A stretch of DNA of 12,689 nucleotides, taken from NCBI GenBank assembly GCA_023423775.1, contig JAFAEZ010000170.1, forward strand, positions 1 to 12,689, written 5' to 3'. The notes beneath the pieces were generated by a model. It made no database searches, was not told the DNA's origin, and saw only the letters and a program-made list of their open reading frames with translations. The position numbers and the translations under genes are program-made. Source of the DNA: Pseudomonadota bacterium (lineage in GTDB: Bacteria > Pseudomonadota > Alphaproteobacteria > Sphingomonadales > Sphingomonadaceae). Below are positions 1-6,985 of this stretch, piece by piece; the first letter of the stretch is position 1; each line of letters opens with the position of its first letter.

Positions 1-1
1 C

Positions 2-901
2 TATTGGGCGAGCCTCTCCTCTTACCCCGCCGACCGGATCGTGCGGGCGGCGGGCGGACCAGCGGCGATCGCGTCGCGCGCGGCCGATGCGGCGCGCGAT
101 CCGGCGGCGCGGCCCTATCTCGATGCCGTCCGCGATTCGCCGTTCGTGCGCCAGCTGGTCGGGCGCACGCTGATGATGGAATGGGCGCCGACCCGGATGA
201 TCAGCGACGACCCCGCCAAGGGCCTCGGCCGCGCCGCGCCCGAGCAGCTTCTCATGGCCAAGCTGAAGGACGCGCTGGGCGAGCCGCGCCGTACGCTGGG
301 CCTGGTCTCGGGCTATTTCGTGCCGGCCAAAGCGGGCACCGAGGCGTTCGCGGCTCTGGCGGGAAGCGGCGTGCAGGTCACCGTGCTCACCAATGCGCTG
401 GAAGCGACCGACGTGCCGATCGTCCATGCCGGCTACGTCAAGTGGCGCAAGCGGCTGCTGCAGGCGGGCGTACGTCTCTACGAGATGCAGGGGTCGGCCT
501 CCGGATCGGGAACCGGGCCGAGGCGCGATACGACCGGCGTCGGCAGCACCGGCTCGAAGCTAAGCGGCGCGGGATCGGCGCTCCACGCCAAGACCTTCAC
601 GGTCGACGGCCGCCGCGTCTTCATCGGCTCGTTCAACTTCGATCCGCGCTCGGCCCATCTCAACACCGAGCTCGGCTTCGTGATCGAGAGCCCGCCGCTG
701 GCGCAGCGCATGCAGGCCGCATTCGAGCGCTCCGCCCCCGCGCGCGCTTATGAGGTGCGGCTTTCCCCCGAGGGCGAACTCTACTGGATCGAGCGCAGGG
801 GCGAGGCCGAAATCCGCCACGCAACCGAGCCCGGCACCACGCGTTGGCAACGCGCCGCGGTCGCCTTGCTCTCGCTGCTGCCGATCGAATGGCTGTTATA
901 A
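2..901 (+). CDS. Phospholipase D / cardiolipin synthase family protein (ClsC/YmdC-like), 5'-truncated
   Basis: The window enters this gene in frame, so its N-terminal part, including the first HKD motif, lies upstream; about 299 residues remain. The visible start, YWASLSSYP, resembles the segment after the first HKD in ClsC/YmdC proteins. The second HKD motif is complete: LHAKTFTVDG (His at 584-586, Lys at 590-592) followed by GSFNFDPRS with the Asp at 641-643, then NTELGFVIE. In this family two HKD motifs form one active site that transfers phosphatidyl groups, making cardiolipin or cutting phospholipids at the inner membrane; the exact substrate here is inferred. A Gly/Ser/Thr-rich linker (about positions 490-580) precedes the second motif and looks longer than usual. 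The hydrophobic end, LLSLLPIEWLL, is typical of the family. The M20 gene begins 58 bases downstream with its own ribosome site. Confidence 0.85.
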   Translation, partial: YWASLSSYPADRIVRAAGGPAAIASRAADAARDPAARPYLDAVRDSPFVRQLVGRTLMMEWAPTRMISDDPAKGLGRAAPEQLLMAKLKDALGEPRRTLGLVSGYFVPAKAGTEAFAALAGSGVQVTVLTNALEATDVPIVHAGYVKWRKRLLQAGVRLYEMQGSASGSGTGPRRDTTGVGSTGSKLSGAGSALHAKTFTVDGRRVFIGSFNFDPRSAHLNTELGFVIESPPLAQRMQAAFERSAPARAYEVRLSPEGELYWIERRGEAEIRHATEPGTTRWQRAAVALLSLLPIEWLL

Positions 902-959
902 GGGGCTAGGTCCGGCAGGATCGGCCACAGGCGGCGGCGCATCGTGCAGGAGGTGGCCA

Positions 960-2228
960 ATGGACCCGACCGCGAACGATCCCGCAGCTCCGGTGCTCGC
1001 CGGCCTCGCCGATCTCCTCCCCACCCTCGAGGCCGCCTACAAGGACGTGCATTCGAATCCCGAATTGTCGATGCAGGAGCACCGCACCGCCGCGCTTGCG
1101 GCCCGACACCTCGAGGAGAATGGCTTCGAGGTGACCACCGGCGTCGGCAAGACCGGGGTAGTCGGACTGCTCCGCAACGGCGACGGCCCGACCGTGCTGC
1201 TCCGCGCCGACATGGACGCTCTGCCGATCCTCGAAGTCACCGGCCTCGATTATGCGAGCAAGGTGACCGCCGAGGATGGAGCCCAGGCTGGCGTCCCCGT
1301 CTCCCATGCCTGCGGCCACGACATGCACGTCGCCTGGCTGATGGGCGCGACCACCCTGCTGTCCCGGCGGCGCGAGGCGTGGAGCGGCACCTTGATGGCC
1401 GTCTTCCAGCCCGGCGAGGAGACTGCGGAGGGCGCGCGCGCGATGCTCGCCGACGGCCTGCTCGACCGCTTTCCCAAGCCGGACGTCGTGCTCGGCCAGC
1501 ATGTCATGGTCGGCCCGTCCGGTACCGTCGCCGGGAGCGCCGGCCCGATCACGTCGGCCGCCGACAGTCTCCAGATCCGCCTGTTCGGCCGCGGCGCGCA
1601 CGGCTCGATGCCGCAAGCGAGCGTCGACCCGGTGGTGATGGCCGCCGCGCTCGTGCTGCGGCTGCAGACGATCGTGTCGCGCGAGACCGCCGCCACCGAC
1701 GCCGCGGTCGTCACGATCGGCGTCCTCCAGGCCGGCACCAAGGAGAATGTGATCCCCGAGGAGGCGATCATCAAATTGAACGTGCGCACGTTCGACGAAG
1801 GCGTGCGCAAGCATGTGCTGGAAGCGATCGAGCGGATGGCGAATGCCGAAGCCGCCGCCTCCGGAGCGCCGCGGCCCCCGGAAATCACACCGCTCGACCG
1901 CTACCCGCTCAACGTCAATAACAAGGAAGCGAGCGACCGCGTCGCCGAGGCCCTACGCCGCCATTTCTCGGCCGAGCGCGTGCGCCACGCCGGGCCGGCA
2001 CCGGCCAGCGAGGATTTCGGCTGTTTCGGCACCGCCTGGGATTCGCCCTCGGTCTACTGGTTCGTCGGCGGCACCGACCCCGAAACCTATGCCAGGGCCA
2101 AGGCGGAAGGGCGGGTCAACGACCTCCCGGTGAACCACAGTCCGCTCTTTGCGCCCGTCATCCACCCAACCCTCTCGACCGGAGTCGAAGCAATGGTCGC
2201 AGGCGCGCTCGCCTGGCTCGTCAAATGA
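960..2228 (+). CDS. M20 family metallo-amidohydrolase (hippurate hydrolase/HipO-like), 422 aa
   Basis: Predicted cytoplasmic zinc- or manganese-dependent hydrolase that cleaves an N-acyl amide such as an N-acyl amino acid. The ATG at 960 was chosen because an AGGAGG (948-953) lies six bases upstream and the homologous sequence starts here, although the frame is open further upstream. Motifs run in family order: ADMDALPI, HACGHDMH at residues 116-123 with the metal-binding Cys118 and His120 of the HipO/AbgB/IAA-amidohydrolase subfamily, FQPGEETAEGA with the catalytic Glu pair at 153-154, GQHVMVG with His181, the dimerisation domain GRGAHGSMPQASVDP, and the C-terminal ligand His393 in NHSPLF. 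All expected ligands are present and the length is normal. There is no signal peptide. The natural substrate cannot be read from the sequence; hippurate, acyl-amino acids and peptidoglycan-derived amides are all possible. Confidence 0.88.
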   Translation: MDPTANDPAAPVLAGLADLLPTLEAAYKDVHSNPELSMQEHRTAALAARHLEENGFEVTTGVGKTGVVGLLRNGDGPTVLLRADMDALPILEVTGLDYASKVTAEDGAQAGVPVSHACGHDMHVAWLMGATTLLSRRREAWSGTLMAVFQPGEETAEGARAMLADGLLDRFPKPDVVLGQHVMVGPSGTVAGSAGPITSAADSLQIRLFGRGAHGSMPQASVDPVVMAAALVLRLQTIVSRETAATDAAVVTIGVLQAGTKENVIPEEAIIKLNVRTFDEGVRKHVLEAIERMANAEAAASGAPRPPEITPLDRYPLNVNNKEASDRVAEALRRHFSAERVRHAGPAPASEDFGCFGTAWDSPSVYWFVGGTDPETYARAKAEGRVNDLPVNHSPLFAPVIHPTLSTGVEAMVAGALAWLVK

Positions 2229-2262
2229 CGGCCGTGCGGGGCGCGCTGCGGCGGGGACGCCG

Positions 2263-2943
2263 GTGAACCTGCCGCCGCTGACCGATCTGCTCGACGAACG
2301 CGTCACGCGCGATCTCGTCATCGCGCTCGATCTTGCCGGCACCTTCGTGTTTGCGATCAGCGGCGCGATGCAGGGCATAAGGCGCAGGCTCGACATTTAC
2401 GGCGTGCTGGTCGTGTCGGTCGCGGCCTCGACTGCCGGCGGCATTACGCGCGACCTGCTGATCGGGTCGGTGCCGCCCGCCGCTGTCAGCGACTGGCGCT
2501 ATTGCGCGTCGGCCATCGCCGCCGGGCTCGTCACCTTCTTCTGTTATTCGCCGGTCTCGCGGCGGCGCACGGCCCTGCTCATCTTCGACGCCGCCGGCCT
2601 CGCCTTCTTCGCCGTCGCCGGAACCCAGAAAGCGCTCGACTTCGGCCTCAGTCCGCCGATGGCAGCCCTGCTCGGCATGCTGACCGGTGTCGGTGGGGGC
2701 ATCGCGCGCGATCTGCTCGTCACGCGCACGCCGTCGGTGCTGCGCGGCGACCTTTATGCCGTGGCCGCGCTTGCCGGCGCCGCTCTGGTCGTGGCCGGAG
2801 ACCTGCTCGACTGGCCGACGGTGGCGACGGCGATCGGTGCCGCCCTCTTCTGCTTCGGTTTCCGCGTGCTCGCGATCCTGCGCGGCTGGGGGCTGCCCGT
2901 TGCCCATCCCGACAACGACGCGGAAGGGACGGGCCCGGGATGA
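2263..2943 (+). CDS. UPF0126 / TRIC-type cation channel family membrane protein, 226 aa
   Basis: Inner-membrane protein of the UPF0126 family (YadS/YicG), prokaryotic relatives of trimeric intracellular cation channels. It shows the diagnostic internal duplication: LDLAGTFVFAISGA (residues 22-35) with GGITRD (59-64), then FDAAGLAFFAVAG (about 108-120) with GGGIARD (144-150). Each half carries a glycine-rich kinked helix followed by RD, and about seven membrane segments are expected. The start is a GTG at 2263, 34 bases after the M20 stop; no in-frame ATG gives a plausible N terminus, and the ribosome site (GGGGA) is weak, so translation may partly depend on the upstream gene. In TRIC proteins these helices line a K+/Na+ pore, but cellular roles in bacteria are poorly known (glycine transport has been proposed for some). 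The hydrophilic tail after about residue 210 is not conserved. Confidence 0.88.
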   Translation: MNLPPLTDLLDERVTRDLVIALDLAGTFVFAISGAMQGIRRRLDIYGVLVVSVAASTAGGITRDLLIGSVPPAAVSDWRYCASAIAAGLVTFFCYSPVSRRRTALLIFDAAGLAFFAVAGTQKALDFGLSPPMAALLGMLTGVGGGIARDLLVTRTPSVLRGDLYAVAALAGAALVVAGDLLDWPTVATAIGAALFCFGFRVLAILRGWGLPVAHPDNDAEGTGPG

Positions 2944-2948
2944 CCAGC

Positions 2949-2973
2949 GGAACCCGCACCCCCGCAATCCATT
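2949..2973 (+). promoter_or_regulatory. Candidate EcfG-type (general stress sigma factor) promoter for the HtrA-MscS pair
   Basis: GGAAC (2949-2953), a 16-base spacer, then CATT (2970-2973). The alphaproteobacterial EcfG consensus from the literature is GGAAC-N16/17-CGTT, so the -35 is exact and the -10 matches three of four. A start near 2980 would leave a short leader carrying the GAGGAG ribosome site at 2994-2999. This is inferred from sequence only. Confidence 0.4.
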
Positions 2974-3004
2974 GGGGTCAGATCGTCCACGACGAGGAGA
3001 AGCG

Positions 3005-4126
3005 ATGATGCAGCGCAGATGCAGGTCCCGCGCGGCGATGCGGACCGGGTCTCTGATCAGCCTCTTCCTCGCCCTTGCGGCATGTGATGCCCAGCGCCAG
3101 GACGCCAATCAGGCCGCCGGACCGGCCGGGCAGACAGCGGGGGGGCCCGAGCCGGCGCTGCCGCCGGACCGGCGCACCCTCGCCCCATTGGTCAAGCGCG
3201 CGGCGCCCGCGGTCGTCAACATCGCCGTGCTGCAAAGCTCGCCGCTCGACCAGAATCCGATGCTGCGCGATCCCTTTTTCCGGCGCTATTTCGGCGTCCC
3301 CGATTCCGCGATCGAGCCGCGTCTCGCCGCCGGCTCGGGGGTAATCGTCGACGCCGAGCGGGGGCTGATCCTCACCAACCATCATGTCGTCGCCAATGCA
3401 CGCGTAATCGAGGTGACGCTGACCGACCGCCGCAAGTTCGAGGCGGAGTTGCTCGGCAGCGACCAGCCCAGCGACATCGCCTTGCTGCGCATCAGGGGCG
3501 ACAAACTGCCCCAGCTCGCGCTCGGCGATTCCGACTCGGTCGAGGTCGGCGATTATGCGATGGCGATCGGCAACCCGTTCGGGCTTGGCCAGACCGTGAC
3601 CGCCGGCATCGTCAGCGCGCTCGCCAGAGGCCTCAGCGCGGACGGCTATGAGAGCTACATCCAGACCGACGCGCCGATCAATCCGGGCAATTCGGGCGGC
3701 CCGCTGATCGGCATGGACGGCAACATCATGGGCATCAACAGCGCCATCTTCGGCCCCGGCGCCAATGTCGGCATCGGTTTCGCCGTCCCGGCAGCCACCG
3801 CCAAGTTCGTCATGCAGCAGATCCTGGAGCATGGCGAGGTGCGGCGCGGCCAGATCGGCGTCGTCATCACCGAAACCTTCACGCCCCCCGGGAGCGCCGC
3901 CGCGCCGGCCGAGGGGGCTCTGATCGCGGACGTCGCACCGAATTCGCCCGCAGCGGCGGCGGGGCTGCGGCGCGGCGACATCGTCGTCGCCGCAAACGGC
4001 GTTCCCACCGCGACGGCCGCGGCGCTTCGCAACGCCGTCGGACTGACCACGATCGGCAGCCGGTTGCGACTTACCGTGCAGCGCGGTGACCAGCGATCGG
4101 AAGTGGCGGTGCAGGTCCGGCCCTGA
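3005..4126 (+). CDS. HtrA/DegP-family serine protease, predicted lipoprotein with one PDZ domain, 373 aa
   Basis: Periplasmic quality-control protease that degrades misfolded or mislocalised envelope proteins. The ATG at 3005 follows GAGGAG by five bases. A basic N terminus, a hydrophobic run (LISLFLALAAC) and a lipobox ending at Cys27 predict lipid attachment, unlike soluble DegP. A Pro/Gly/Ala-rich linker follows. The trypsin-like domain shows the catalytic triad: His127 in LTNHHVV, Asp157 in SDIALL and Ser230 in GNSGGPL, with VGIGFAVP after it. One PDZ domain covers about residues 275-373 (IADVAPNSPAAAAGLRRGD). DegP/DegQ normally carry two PDZ domains, so this resembles DegS or the shorter HtrA group, but anchored by a lipid instead of a helix. 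A candidate stress promoter lies just upstream, and the MscS gene starts 39 bases downstream, probably on the same transcript. Family assignment is firm; outer versus inner membrane location is not determined. Confidence 0.92.
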   Translation: MMQRRCRSRAAMRTGSLISLFLALAACDAQRQDANQAAGPAGQTAGGPEPALPPDRRTLAPLVKRAAPAVVNIAVLQSSPLDQNPMLRDPFFRRYFGVPDSAIEPRLAAGSGVIVDAERGLILTNHHVVANARVIEVTLTDRRKFEAELLGSDQPSDIALLRIRGDKLPQLALGDSDSVEVGDYAMAIGNPFGLGQTVTAGIVSALARGLSADGYESYIQTDAPINPGNSGGPLIGMDGNIMGINSAIFGPGANVGIGFAVPAATAKFVMQQILEHGEVRRGQIGVVITETFTPPGSAAAPAEGALIADVAPNSPAAAAGLRRGDIVVAANGVPTATAAALRNAVGLTTIGSRLRLTVQRGDQRSEVAVQVRP

Positions 4127-4165
4127 TCGCTTCTTCCGACGAGGACGGAATATGGCGCGAGCATC

Positions 4166-5113
4166 ATGAGCCAAGCCGCCACCGCCGCGGCCAACGGATC
4201 GGCCGGCGCGGCCGAAGCCGGCGAACTCATCCGCACCACCGGAGAGCGCGTCGAAGCCGGCTTCTGGACCACGGTCAACGACGTCCTTCTCAAGATCCCC
4301 GAGATCATCGGCTTCGTGGTGGCGCTCGTCGCAGCCTGGCTGCTCGGCAAGCTGCTGGCGCGCATCATTTTCCGCCGGTTCCATCGCCGCGGCCGGTCCG
4401 ATCTCGGCCGCTTGCTCGGCGCGGTGGCGATCGGAACCAGTGTGCTCGTGGTCGGGCTGTTCGCGATGCTGCTGCTCTTCCCGCGCATCGATCCGACCAG
4501 CGTCCTGTCGCTGCTCGGTTTCGGCTCGATCGCCATCGGCTTCGCGTTCAAGGACATCCTGCAGAACCTCGTCGCCGGCATCATCCTGCTCATCCGCGAA
4601 CCCTACCGGACGGGCGACGAGATCATCGTCGGCGATGGCGATTATGAAGGGGTGGTCGAGGAGGTGGAGATGCGCGCCACCCACATCCGGACGATCGACC
4701 GGCGGATGGTGGTGATCCCGAACACGATGATCTTCACCAACGCGATCACGGTCAACACTGACAGCGACTATCGGACGGCCAACCTCACGCTTTCGATCGC
4801 TTATGGCGATGATCCGCGCCGCGCGATGGAGATTATCCGAGAGGCGGTCAAATCGGCCAAGGGCGTTGCCGAGGCGCCCGAGCCGGCAGTCGCCATCCAG
4901 TCGCTCAGCGACTATGCGATCGACCTGTTCATCGTGTTCGGGGCCGGCCCGACCGCGCTCGAGCAGATCACGGCCAAGGGCGCAGTACTGCTGGCGATCC
5001 ACGACGCCTGTCGCGACAACGATATCGTCCTACCCTTCCCCACCCAGGTCAATCTCGTCCGATCGGCCGACGAATCCCGGGGTCCAGACAAGCTCGACGG
5101 GCCGCAGGCCTGA
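4166..5113 (+). CDS. Small-conductance mechanosensitive channel family protein (MscS-type), 315 aa
   Basis: Inner-membrane tension-gated channel expected to release solutes on hypo-osmotic shock. Three membrane helices are visible: about 45-69, 82-106 and 113-143. The third is the pore helix with the family's LGFGSIAIGFAFKDILQN signature and is followed by the beta domain (REPYRTGDEIIVGDGDYEG...), including RRMVVIPNTMIFTNAI, and an alpha/beta C-terminal vestibule ending near VLPFPTQVNL. Length is close to that of E. coli MscS (286 aa), with a longer Ala/Gly-rich N terminus. The ATG at 4166 is used; a second ATG at 4152 is out of frame. The ribosome site is poor (GCGAG), consistent with coupling to the HtrA gene 39 bases upstream. 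The gene ends 10 bases before the stop of the convergent small gene at 5124. Confidence 0.93.
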   Translation: MSQAATAAANGSAGAAEAGELIRTTGERVEAGFWTTVNDVLLKIPEIIGFVVALVAAWLLGKLLARIIFRRFHRRGRSDLGRLLGAVAIGTSVLVVGLFAMLLLFPRIDPTSVLSLLGFGSIAIGFAFKDILQNLVAGIILLIREPYRTGDEIIVGDGDYEGVVEEVEMRATHIRTIDRRMVVIPNTMIFTNAITVNTDSDYRTANLTLSIAYGDDPRRAMEIIREAVKSAKGVAEAPEPAVAIQSLSDYAIDLFIVFGAGPTALEQITAKGAVLLAIHDACRDNDIVLPFPTQVNLVRSADESRGPDKLDGPQA

Positions 5114-5123
5114 GCGTCACGAG

Positions 5124-5270
5124 TCAGCCGACCTTGGCGACGCTGACCGGGTCGCTCGCCGGAAAGGTCTCGCGCAGGCCCTCGTCGAGCAGGGCCTCCT
5201 GGTGGCTTTCGCGTGGGCTTTGCGCGTGGGTTTCGGCGCGTGGTCGATCGTCGGTACGATCTCCTTCCAT
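5124..5270 (-). CDS. Uncharacterised 48-residue acidic protein with C-terminal ETFPASDP motif
   Basis: A short gene that is easy to miss because its frame stays open far upstream (to about 5690). The true start is the ATG at 5268-5270: an excellent AAGGAGG (5279-5285 on the minus strand) sits eight bases before it. The product is hydrophilic, has no cysteine and no membrane segment, and ends LLDEGLRETFPASDPVSVAKVG split as a short amphipathic helix (LLDEGLRE) followed by TFPASDP. From memory, this ending marks a widespread, uncharacterised family of short alphaproteobacterial proteins; the function is unknown. It converges on the MscS gene with a 10-base gap and diverges from the HdeD-like gene with 144 bases between starts. 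A weak EcfG-like promoter lies upstream (5318-5342), so a stress link is possible but unproven. Confidence 0.72.
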   Translation of the reverse strand: MEGDRTDDRPRAETHAQSPRESHQEALLDEGLRETFPASDPVSVAKVG

Positions 5271-5278
5271 GGTCCGTG

Positions 5279-5285
5279 CCTCCTT
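5279..5285 (-). promoter_or_regulatory. Strong ribosome binding site that fixes the start of the small gene
   Basis: AAGGAGG on the minus strand, eight bases before the ATG at 5268-5270. It is among the best Shine-Dalgarno matches in the window and is the main reason to prefer the 48-residue product over the longer open frame. Confidence 0.7.
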
Positions 5286-5317
5286 GTCCGTCGCGAGCTG
5301 CTCGCCTCTTTTGAATG

Positions 5318-5342
5318 AACGTGCGACGCTCGCCGGATATCC
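5318..5342 (-). promoter_or_regulatory. Weak candidate EcfG-type promoter for the small gene
   Basis: On the minus strand GGATA (5338-5342), 16 bases, then CGTT (5318-5321). Against GGAAC-N16-CGTT the -10 is exact and the -35 matches three of five. A start near 5311 would give a leader of about 40 bases containing the AAGGAGG site. It lies in the same divergent region as the better plus-strand candidate at 5360-5384. Confidence 0.22.
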
Positions 5343-5359
5343 GCGCAGTCGCACGGCGC

Positions 5360-5384
5360 GGAACCGGAAGCCCCCGCTCGCGCT
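5360..5384 (+). promoter_or_regulatory. Candidate EcfG-type promoter for the HdeD-like gene
   Basis: GGAAC (5360-5364), a 16-base spacer, then CGCT (5381-5384). The -35 is exact and the -10 matches three of four positions of CGTT. A transcript starting near 5391 would begin a few bases before the AGGAGG ribosome site (5398-5403), giving a short leader. Confidence 0.38.
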
Positions 5385-5414
5385 TCGTCGGCAGGACAGG
5401 AGGAACAGCGCACG

Positions 5415-5981
5415 ATGAACCAGGTTGCTTCGGCCACGCCGGCACGCCGCACCTCGGGCCTGGTGCCCGGGCTTTTGACCTTGCTGCTCGCCGCTTTGGC
5501 CCTGCTCCTCCCCGTCATCCACTGGGCGCCCCGCGGCGGCGTGGTCGGCTGGCTGCTGTTCCTCGCCGGCCTCGCCGAACTGGCCTTCGCCTCGCAGCAC
5601 AGGCCCGGACCGGTCGGCACGGCCGCCACCGGCGCCGGCCTCGTCACCGCCGCCGCCGGCCTGCTCTTCATCGTCCAACCCTACGCGCACTTCTTCCGCA
5701 TCGCCGATGTCGTCATGGCGTGGCTGCTGGTGCGCGGCGCCTGGATGCTGGTCGCCGCTTTGCGGATGCGCGGCAGCCGGCCGGTCAAGTGGGTAGCCTT
5801 GAGCGGAACGGCCGACCTCCTGCTGGGTCTGGCCCTGGTCGCCGGCTTGCCGGTCGCGGCATTCGTCATCAGCCTGTTCGGCCCGACCCCCGAGCTCGTC
5901 GCTTCCTTCGCCCTGATCCTCGCCGCCAGCTTCCTCGCGACCGGCTTCGCCGAGGTCGCGATCGCCTTGCGCGGCGGCTGA
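5415..5981 (+). CDS. HdeD/DUF308-like six-helix membrane protein, 188 aa
   Basis: Small inner-membrane protein with about six hydrophobic helices in three hairpins, separated by short charged loops (for example FASQHRPGP and RMRGSRPVK). Helices lie near residues 16-35, 41-59, 70-87, 94-113, 125-147 and 157-184. Length and layout fit the HdeD/DUF308 family, whose founder protects E. coli during acid stress at high cell density; the family call rests on topology and general pattern, not on a unique motif, so another small integral membrane family is possible. The ATG at 5415 follows AGGAGG (5398-5403) with an 11-base gap. A candidate EcfG-type promoter lies just upstream. The gene converges with the DUF808 gene, and only three bases separate the stop codons. 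A role in envelope or acid stress is inferred. Confidence 0.62.
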   Translation: MNQVASATPARRTSGLVPGLLTLLLAALALLLPVIHWAPRGGVVGWLLFLAGLAELAFASQHRPGPVGTAATGAGLVTAAAGLLFIVQPYAHFFRIADVVMAWLLVRGAWMLVAALRMRGSRPVKWVALSGTADLLLGLALVAGLPVAAFVISLFGPTPELVASFALILAASFLATGFAEVAIALRGG

Positions 5982-5989
5982 GCCTCAGC
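5977..5989. repeat. Short inverted repeat spanning two convergent stop codons
   Basis: GCTGAG-C-CTCAGC. The left arm holds the TGA of the HdeD-like gene and the right arm the TGA of the DUF808 gene on the other strand. The stem is too short and lacks a strong U tract to be a convincing terminator, so the symmetry may simply reflect paired stop codons. Confidence 0.35.
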
Positions 5990-6908
5990 GTTTCAGTCGG
6001 TGCACCGCCACGGTGAGGACCGACCCCACCACCAGCCCGACCACCGCCGACCCAGCCGCGCTGACGATCCACTCGACCACGCCGTGCGCGAAAGGCACAG
6101 CGTGCGCCGCGGCCGCGGCCGCTCCATGGATCCAGTGGGGGATCGTCTCCAGGCCGAATTCCTCGAGGCCGTGCACGATGATCCCGCCGCCGACCCACAC
6201 CATGGCCGCGGTGCCAATCGCGGCCAGGCCCTTGAGCAGCGCCGGCATGCCCTTGACGAGGCCGCGGCCGATGGCACGCGTGCCCGCCCCGCTCCGCTGC
6301 GCCAGATGGAGGCCCACATCGTCCATCTTCACGATCAGGCCGACCACGCCATAGACGCCGATCGTGATCGCGACGCCGACCGCGGCCAGCACCATTGCCT
6401 GCATCAGGATCGATTGCTCGGGCAGGTCGGCCAGGGCAATCGCCATGATTTCGGCCGAGAGGATGAAGTCGGTGCGGACTGCGCCGCTCACCTGGCGCTC
6501 TTCCAACTCCTTCGGATCGGTGATTTCGGCCACTTCGGCTTCATGATGCTCGCCGCGCACCACCTCGATGATTTTCTCGGCCGCCTCGAAGCAGAGGTAG
6601 GCGCCGCCGACCATCAGCAGCGGCGTCACCGCCCAGGGGGCGAACGCGCCGAGCGCGACTGCCACGGGCAATATGAACAGCAATTTGTTGCGCAGCGATC
6701 CGCGCGCGATCTTGAAGATGATCGGCAGCTCGCGCTCGGGCGGGAGGCCGACCACGTAGCGCGGCGTCACCGCCGTGTCGTCGATTACTACGCCCGCAGC
6801 CTTGCTGCCGGCCTTTCCGGCCGCGCCGGCGACATCGTCCAGCGACGCTGCCGCCAGCTTCGTGATCGCCGCGACATCGTCCAGCAGCGCTACCAGTCCC
6901 GACGGCAT
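5985..6908 (-). CDS. DUF808 family membrane protein (YedI-like), 307 aa
   Basis: Uncharacterised inner-membrane protein of the DUF808/YedI family. The N terminus (MPSGLVALLDDVAAITKLAA, residues 1-20) is the family hallmark, followed by SLDDVAGAAGKAGSKAAGVVIDD in two pieces, then TPRYVVGL and PERELPIIFKIARGS (about 57-71). Hydrophobic helices lie near 75-105 and at several positions after 145, with RTDFILSAEIMAIAL and GGGIIVHG also typical. A charged loop rich in Glu and His (about 117-140) separates the halves. The length is normal and no key segment is missing. The ATG at 6906-6908 follows AAGGGGG on the minus strand. A good EcfG-like promoter (6940-6964) sits 32 bases before the start, so it may be transcribed apart from the Gre-like gene upstream. 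Its function is unknown in any organism I can name. Confidence 0.9.
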   Translation of the reverse strand: MPSGLVALLDDVAAITKLAAASLDDVAGAAGKAGSKAAGVVIDDTAVTPRYVVGLPPERELPIIFKIARGSLRNKLLFILPVAVALGAFAPWAVTPLLMVGGAYLCFEAAEKIIEVVRGEHHEAEVAEITDPKELEERQVSGAVRTDFILSAEIMAIALADLPEQSILMQAMVLAAVGVAITIGVYGVVGLIVKMDDVGLHLAQRSGAGTRAIGRGLVKGMPALLKGLAAIGTAAMVWVGGGIIVHGLEEFGLETIPHWIHGAAAAAAHAVPFAHGVVEWIVSAAGSAVVGLVVGSVLTVAVHRLKR

Positions 6909-6939
6909 CCGCCCCCCTTTGCTTTTACGTCCGCCTCTG

Positions 6940-6964
6940 AACGGCCCGCTGCGGACTTGGCTCC
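6940..6964 (-). promoter_or_regulatory. Candidate EcfG-type promoter for the DUF808 gene
   Basis: On the minus strand GGAGC (6960-6964), a 16-base spacer, then CGTT (6940-6943). Against GGAAC-N16-CGTT this misses one base in total. The expected start near 6933 gives a leader of about 25 bases with the AAGGGGG ribosome site. It lies in the 77-base gap after the Gre-like gene. Confidence 0.42.
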
Positions 6965-6985
6965 GCGCGCGCGGAAAAGCCAGGC

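Noticed and set aside
2978..5002. Minus-strand open frame of about 674 codons
   Set aside because: It is codon-aligned antisense to the well-supported HtrA and MscS genes and has no recognisable domain.
5271..5690. Upstream extension of the small minus-strand gene to 188 codons
   Set aside because: The added part overlaps the HdeD-like gene and its control region, has low-complexity Gly/Glu/Arg sequence, and the strong ribosome site marks the start at 5270.
5977..5989. Bidirectional terminator between the HdeD-like and DUF808 genes
   Set aside because: The repeat is only six pairs with a one-base centre and lies inside the coding ends without a U tract.
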